Shown one piece after another: positions 5,022-7,308 of a stretch of DNA of 7,308 nt. Each line of letters starts with the position of its first letter. Position 1 is the stretch's first letter. A program made the translations under genes and the position numbers. Source of the DNA: Prevotella sp. UBA2809 (GTDB taxonomy: Bacteria > Bacteroidota > Bacteroidia > Bacteroidales > Bacteroidaceae); the NCBI GenBank assembly GCA_002351725.1, contig DEHD01000038.1, forward strand, positions 1-7,308, written 5' to 3'. Below the pieces are notes generated by a model. It worked only from the letters and a program-made list of their open reading frames with translations. It searched no databases and had not been told where the DNA came from.

Positions 5022-5053
5022 TTAGGGCTTTTTTCTTGCCCCAATCCAAACTT
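5022..5053. repeat. 32-bp direct repeat, copy 2
   Basis: Identical to 4023-4054. Here the left arm of the terminator hairpin is missing; the preceding bases are a T-rich run. This copy therefore looks like the derived junction, and copy 1 like the original context. Confidence 0.95.
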
Positions 5054-5056
5054 GAT

Positions 5057-5071
5057 ATTCCAAAATGGAAT
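5057..5071. promoter_or_regulatory. Perfect dyad, possible operator
   Basis: ATTCCA (5057-5062), AAA, TGGAAT (5066-5071) is a 15-base perfect dyad. It lies just right of repeat copy 2 and about 31 bases before the promoter at 5103-5133. There is no T-run, so it is not a terminator. A repressor site is possible. Confidence 0.3.
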
Positions 5072-5102
5072 TTCAAAATTAAGAAATCCCATCTTTTAGG
5101 TA

Positions 5103-5133
5103 TTGCAGTTATGAAATAATCCCTATACCTTTG
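5103..5133 (+). promoter_or_regulatory. Promoter of a short rightward unit
   Basis: TTG (5103-5105), 20 bases, TACCTTTG (5126-5133) followed by CATCC. It fits the Bacteroidota consensus. Confidence 0.68.
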
Positions 5134-5138
5134 CATCC

Positions 5139-5217
5139 TGATAATTTAGCCAATGTTATATTAGTATATTGTTTAGTTATTTACGAATTAAGGTCTGTCG
5201 CGATGATAGACCTTTTT
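5139..5217 (+). ncRNA. Candidate small RNA, about 80 nt
   Basis: The unit runs from the predicted start near 5139 to a terminator: AAGGTCT (5190-5196) pairs with AGACCTT (5208-5214), extended by GTC/GAT around GCGAT and followed by TTTTT. The body is AT-rich with no ORF longer than a few codons. Beyond the terminator no fold stands out. It may be an sRNA or the leftover of a lost gene's leader and terminator. Confidence 0.38.
5190..5217 (+). terminator. Intrinsic terminator
   Basis: A ten-pair stem (AAGGTCTGTC with GATAGACCTT, one G-U pair), GCGAT loop and a five-T tract. Confidence 0.8.
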
Positions 5218-5276
5218 CCTTCTAAAATTCCGTTAAATCTCTGCTTTTATTCTTAATAGTGGTTATGATGTAACAT

Positions 5277-5310
5277 AAAAAATAGAGGCGCGCAATCACT
5301 GCGAGCCTCT
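5277..5310 (-). terminator. Leftward intrinsic terminator
   Basis: AGAGGC (5284-5289) and CGC (5291-5293) pair with GCG (5301-5303) and GCCTCT (5305-5310). On the minus strand the stem is followed by A and six T (5277-5283). There is no T-run on the plus strand, so it serves leftward transcription. Confidence 0.82.
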
Positions 5311-5374
5311 TGCTTAATTACTTAAACAAGTAATTTGTCAATCTAAACCTTAACCTTAAAATCTTTATTTATGA
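5284..5374 (-). ncRNA. Candidate leftward small RNA, about 90-100 nt
   Basis: It is bounded by a consensus leftward promoter (5380-5411) and a leftward terminator (5277-5310), with no ATG-initiated ORF. Besides the terminator stem it contains a perfect 8-bp hairpin AATTACTT/AAGTAATT with a 4-nt loop (5316-5335) and a tandem AAGGTTAAGG near the 5' end. It converges with the 5139-5217 unit. The family is unknown. It could also be an orphaned mRNA leader. Confidence 0.45.
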
Positions 5375-5379
5375 TTTTG

Positions 5380-5411
5380 CAAAGGTATAACTAATTATCC
5401 ATATAACCAAA
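5380..5411 (-). promoter_or_regulatory. Leftward promoter of the 5284-5374 RNA
   Basis: On the minus strand: TTTG (5408-5411), 20 bases, TACCTTTG (5380-5387) followed by CA. It is an exact match to the consensus boxes and spacing. Confidence 0.78.
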
Positions 5412-5458
5412 CTTTTTGGGATAAAAGTGTATCGCGAATAAATTTTTGTTGAAAAGCC

Positions 5459-5489
5459 TTTGTAGTATTATGGAAAAGCACTAACTTTG
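5459..5489 (+). promoter_or_regulatory. Promoter of the 5495-5680 unit
   Basis: TTTG (5459-5462), 19 bases, TAACTTTG (5482-5489). Both boxes and the spacing match the consensus. Confidence 0.7.
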
Positions 5490-5494
5490 GCCTT

Positions 5495-5680
5495 GATATG
5501 AGATTAGCAAACACGTTTAACTCTAAAATAGAAAGGAGGCAAAGATGATAACATAAGATTTTCGCTTAATTGTTTGGGCGGAAAAGATATTTGTTTTATC
5601 TGTGCAAGCAAAATCCCATATTTTATTTTTTCTTTTCCCTGCTTCTGAATGAGGCGTAGACGGGATTATTGTTTTTTTTG
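5495..5680 (+). other. Short transcription unit with a strong ribosome site but only micro-ORFs
   Basis: After the 5459-5489 promoter the first ATG (5498) opens a 16-codon frame (MRLANTFNSKIERRQR) ending TGA at 5546-5548. Inside it lies AAAGGAGG (5532-5539), one of very few Shine-Dalgarno-like sites in the window. It is five bases before an ATG (5545) that overlaps the TGA as ATGA and stops after three codons (ATG ATA ACA TAA). The rest has no ORF. A weak terminator may lie at 5637-5679: CCC and GCTTC pair with GAGGC and GGG, followed by an eight-T run. This could be an sRNA, a leader with coupled micro-ORFs, or the front end of a lost gene. Confidence 0.35.
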
Positions 5681-5701
5681 ATGGTTTTTTGAGAAAAGGT
5701 A

Positions 5702-5730
5702 TTGTTTGTCGATTTTTATCCTTATATTTG
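5702..5730 (+). promoter_or_regulatory. Promoter of the Sel1-repeat gene
   Basis: TTG (5702-5704), 18 bases, TATATTTG (5723-5730) followed by CACC. The predicted leader before the ATG at 5772 is about 36 nt. Confidence 0.68.
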
Positions 5731-5771
5731 CACCATAAGGAATATATTTATATTTTTCAAAACCAATTGGT

Positions 5772-6114
5772 ATGAACGAAACGATTAAGAACCGTCTCAT
5801 AGAACTATTAAATCCATCTGTTGATAATGCAGCAGATTTGGAACAAAAGTTTAATGAAATAGCAAGAATATTGTAATTCTGGAGATGAAGAGTCGCAAAA
5901 TGCACTTGGACTATGTTATGAAGAAGGAATAGGAGTTGAGATTAATAACGAAGAAGCGTTTAAGTGGTATTCGCTTGCAGTCAAAAATGGAGCAGGCCCT
6001 TGTGCGCTACATAATCTTGCACGTTGCTATCGATTGGGTAAAGGAGTTGCTATAGATAAAAGAAAAGCTAATTATTTGGATAAAAAAGCAGAAAAACTTG
6101 GATATGGCAAATAA
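5772..6114 (+). pseudogene. Sel1-repeat (SLR) protein gene with a 1-nt frameshift
   Basis: From the ATG at 5772 the frame gives 34 residues (MNETIKNRLIELLN, then KFNEIARIL) and stops at TAA 5874-5876. In the +1 frame the coding sense continues at once: YCNSGDEESQNALGLCYEEG, then the first Sel1 unit (VEINNEEAFKWYSLAVKNGA) and a second (ALHNLARCYRLGKGVAIDKRKA), stopping at TAA 6112-6114. Removing one A near 5866-5868 restores one frame of about 113 aa reading NEIARYCNSGDE. No in-frame ATG lies in the second part, so it cannot start alone, and no slippery heptamer is visible. Sel1 repeats are helical, TPR-like protein-binding units. This would be a small cytoplasmic protein with about two repeats. 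A sequencing error would make it intact. Confidence 0.8.
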
Positions 6115-6155
6115 AAATCCCCTAAGCGAGCATTCACTGCTGGCCTAAGGGGGAT
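6112..6155 (-). terminator. Leftward terminator of the HU-smalltalk transcript
   Basis: ATCCCC (6117-6122) pairs with GGGGAT at the right end (6149-6155), with an imperfect inner stem. On the minus strand it is followed by ATTTTTATTT. The plus strand has no T-run, so it mainly serves leftward transcription, though it lies right after the Sel1 stop codon. Confidence 0.7.
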
Positions 6156-6186
6156 AGACTATAAAATATGAAAAAAGAACTTCTAT

Positions 6187-6279
6187 TCGAATGCGCCTCG
6201 CTGCAGTATGAGGGGCGCGCTCGGCTTTTGCCGCTTGGCTTGTCCAAGAACCCTCAAGTGCAGGTCTTCGGCGTTTTTG
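6187..6279. other. GC-rich non-genic segment downstream of smalltalk
   Basis: This stretch is clearly richer in G+C than its surroundings. It contains a CGGC/GCCG inverted repeat with a TTTT loop (about 6222-6233). The leftward frame has about 32 open codons (NAEDLHLRVLGQAKRQ...) with no start. In many Bacteroidales an N-acetylmuramoyl-L-alanine amidase follows HU-smalltalk; no amidase motif is visible here. It may be the structured 3' untranslated region of the operon. Confidence 0.3.
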
Positions 6280-6381
6280 CTACATGTTCATGCAACTCGT
6301 TGCACCAAGTGCTGTTACGATAGCTGTAGCTACAGATGCTATAATCTGTACGATGAACTTAATGGTTTCTCTCTTTGTCAT
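6280..6381 (-). CDS. Smalltalk micro-protein, 33 aa
   Basis: Leftward from the ATG at 6381 the frame reads MTKRETIKFIVQII, then ASVATAIVTALGATSC and MNM, stop TAG (6280-6282). This is the conserved 'smalltalk' family of Bacteroidales, about 30 aa: a short basic head (TKRE), one hydrophobic helix (residues 8-27) and a terminal SCM. The helix could be a membrane segment or a lipoprotein-type signal with Cys30; the role is not known. It lies 82 bases downstream of the HU gene on the same strand, the standard position for this family, so the two are probably co-transcribed. The upstream sequence is A-rich with no Shine-Dalgarno site. A truncated second copy is at 3621-3692. Confidence 0.9.
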   Translation of the reverse strand: MTKRETIKFIVQIIASVATAIVTALGATSCMNM

Positions 6382-6430
6382 GGTATTAATTTTTAAATTT
6401 TATCACTTTTATAATTTTTACATTGTGCAA

Positions 6431-6457
6431 AGGGTAGGGGCTTAGCCCCTGACCCCT
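6431..6457 (-). promoter_or_regulatory. Intercistronic hairpin between HU and smalltalk
   Basis: AGGGGC (6436-6441), TTA, GCCCCT (6445-6450) is a perfect 6-bp stem. It is flanked by AGGGT and ACCCCTT that can extend the stem on the minus-strand transcript. No T-run follows, so it is more likely an RNA processing or stabilising element than a full terminator. It starts seven bases downstream of the HU stop codon. Confidence 0.6.
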
Positions 6458-6463
6458 TAGCGT

Positions 6464-6985
6464 TTAATCGCCTTCGCCTGGAACGTCACCTGATGGTGTT
6501 GGTGTTGAACCACCATTGTTGTTCTGGTTCTCATTCTCTGGATCCTCCACCTCGCCGCTGGTTGAGGTTACGCGCTTCACCTCCTTGCCATCGCGGTCGT
6601 AGCAGCTAATCTGTACGGCGGTTGCGGCCAGCTCGTCCTTCAGCTCTACGGCTGGTGTAAAGATGATGCGGCGACTGGTGATGAGGCCTGCCTTAACCTC
6701 GTCTACCTTCTCTACGCTCTTGGCGCGCAGACCGAATCGCATGGTGCCCAGACCTGGCAGCGCTACGGAGTGACCTTCGGTGGCCCACGCCTTGATTACC
6801 TCGCCGGCAGCATCCCAGCATGCCTGCATGATACCCTTGCTTACTCCGCTGCGCAGAGCAGCCTCCTTAATCACCTTGTCCTGACTCAGACTGGTGTACA
6901 ACTCAGGCATCATGATGTAGCGATACTTGCCTGCATGAGTGCCAATCTTCTGCAACTTCTCCTGTGCTTTAACTTTAAGTGCCAT
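6464..6985 (-). CDS. HU-HIG family DNA-binding protein
   Basis: A 173-aa protein starting at the ATG at 6985, the first ATG after a long leader with its own promoter. Residues about 1-125 match the Bacteroidales HU-related 'HU-HIG' domain: MALKVKAQEKLQKIG, YTSLSQDKVIKEAALRSGVS, helices to EVIKAWATEGHSVALPGLG, then the DNA-binding arm region MRFGLRAKSV and the closing strand RRIIFTPAVELKDEL. The family forms dimers that bend or bind DNA in the nucleoid. Canonical HU is about 90 aa; this version has the longer HIG form plus a disordered tail (about 141-173) rich in Glu, Asn, Gly and Pro (EDPENENQNNNGGSTPTP). It heads an operon with smalltalk. Clade members are multicopy, so the exact role is unknown. 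Confidence 0.92.
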   Translation of the reverse strand: MALKVKAQEKLQKIGTHAGKYRYIMMPELYTSLSQDKVIKEAALRSGVSKGIMQACWDAAGEVIKAWATEGHSVALPGLGTMRFGLRAKSVEKVDEVKAGLITSRRIIFTPAVELKDELAATAVQISCYDRDGKEVKRVTSTSGEVEDPENENQNNNGGSTPTPSGDVPGEGD

Positions 6986-7071
6986 AATTTGTTTAGTTTA
7001 GTTTTTGTGTTGTTGTTAAATATTTTTTATTAATCTCTCGTTGTCTCCATTCGAACTTCAAATTTGCGCCC

Positions 7072-7122
7072 GCACGTGGAACTTTTTCCTAGTGCACGTG
7101 AGAAATATTTTTCCTACGTGAG
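7072..7122. repeat. CACGTG-type repeats in the HU leader
   Basis: CACGTG occurs at 7073-7078 and 7095-7100, and a third variant TACGTG at 7115-7120, spaced 22 and 20 bases. TTTTTCCTA lies between them at 7083-7091 and 7108-7116, and ACGTGAG at 7096-7102 and 7116-7122. The array lies in the transcribed leader, 25-75 bases downstream of the predicted start. It could be an operator (CACGTG is a perfect palindrome) or an RNA element. Confidence 0.6.
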
Positions 7123-7151
7123 GGGGACTCTCTGTTCTTATTTTGACAATG

Positions 7152-7183
7152 CAAAGGTACGAAAATTTTTTGTAACTACCAAA
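7152..7183 (-). promoter_or_regulatory. Promoter of the HU-smalltalk operon
   Basis: On the minus strand: TTTG (7180-7183), 20 bases, TACCTTTG (7152-7159) followed by CA. It is a consensus Bacteroidota promoter. The start near 7146 predicts a leader of about 160 nt before the HU ATG, with no other gene in it. Confidence 0.82.
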
Positions 7184-7308
7184 TAATTATGTAAATATTT
7201 TTGTTAACAATTCGATTTTTTTTCGAAGTGGTACAGATGGCAGATGGCAGTTTTCTCAAGAGCAGAAAAAATGTACGAGTATTACTTTTACTATATATAT
7301 AATATATA
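7184..7308. other. AT-rich right edge without a supported gene
   Basis: It contains a rightward -7-like box TATTTTTG (7196-7203) with no well-spaced -33, a TTCGA/TCGAA hairpin around seven T (7211-7227), the tandem CAGATGG CAGATGG (7234-7247) and a TA-rich run at the end. An ATG at 7271 opens a frame that leaves the window after 12 Tyr/Ile-rich codons, and an open frame without ATG also enters from the right on the minus strand. Neither is convincing. Confidence 0.4.

Noticed and set aside
6168..6323. 51-codon plus-strand ORF and the overlapping 62-codon ORF at 6208-6396
   Set aside because: Antisense to the conserved smalltalk gene, no promoter box, no recognisable protein pattern.
7176..7308. 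Minus-strand open frame entering from the right edge
   Set aside because: No start visible, low-complexity AT-rich codons, and its end overlaps the HU -33 box; too little to call a gene.

Overview
The window looks like a piece of chromosome from the Bacteroidales, most likely a Prevotella-type genome. The evidence is the repeated Bacteroidota promoter form (TTTG or TTG, 18-20 bases, TAnnTTTG, usually continuing as TTTGCA), the near absence of Shine-Dalgarno sites, AT-rich intergenic DNA, and clade-typical genes (HU-HIG DNA-binding protein followed by a 'smalltalk' micro-protein, a TPR-SpoIIE phosphatase, an aldose 1-epimerase-like protein). I assign the genus by pattern only.

Left part (1-3297). 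The first 77 bases are the start of a leftward aldose 1-epimerase-like gene. Divergent from it is a signalling pair: a TPR-containing, membrane-spanning PP2C/SpoIIE-type phosphatase (309-2327) and a small membrane-anchored protein built like a histidine kinase (2476-3297). The second has lost the phospho-acceptor histidine, the N-box asparagine and the G1 box, so it reads as a pseudokinase. Each gene has its own promoter, and the two promoters share 17 of 18 bases across the -7 box and the start of the transcript. A hairpin terminator separates them.

Middle part (3298-5760). This is gene-poor accessory DNA. It holds a candidate structured RNA of about 250 nt with a textbook terminator (3367-3620), a broken second copy of the smalltalk gene that abuts a broken winged-helix regulator fragment, and a 1-kb unit bounded by a perfect 32-bp direct repeat (4023-4054 and 5022-5053). 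The unit carries a 208-aa protein resembling CdiA-C/MuF-type toxin nuclease domains and, converging on it, a promoter-terminator unit that looks like a small RNA of about 100 nt. Three further promoter-terminator units without a convincing protein follow. They alternate in strand.

Right part (5760-7308). A Sel1-repeat gene is broken by one apparent 1-nt frameshift. Facing it is the leftward HU-smalltalk operon: an HU-HIG protein with an acidic, Asn/Gly/Pro-rich tail, an intercistronic hairpin, and an intact 33-aa smalltalk gene. The HU gene has a near-consensus promoter and a leader of about 160 nt with CACGTG-type repeats. The last 125 bases are AT-rich with no supported gene.

The most unusual content is the pseudokinase next to the phosphatase, the repeat-bounded nuclease plus small-RNA unit, and the density of short promoter-terminator units in the middle. 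The RNA candidates rest on promoter and terminator geometry alone.
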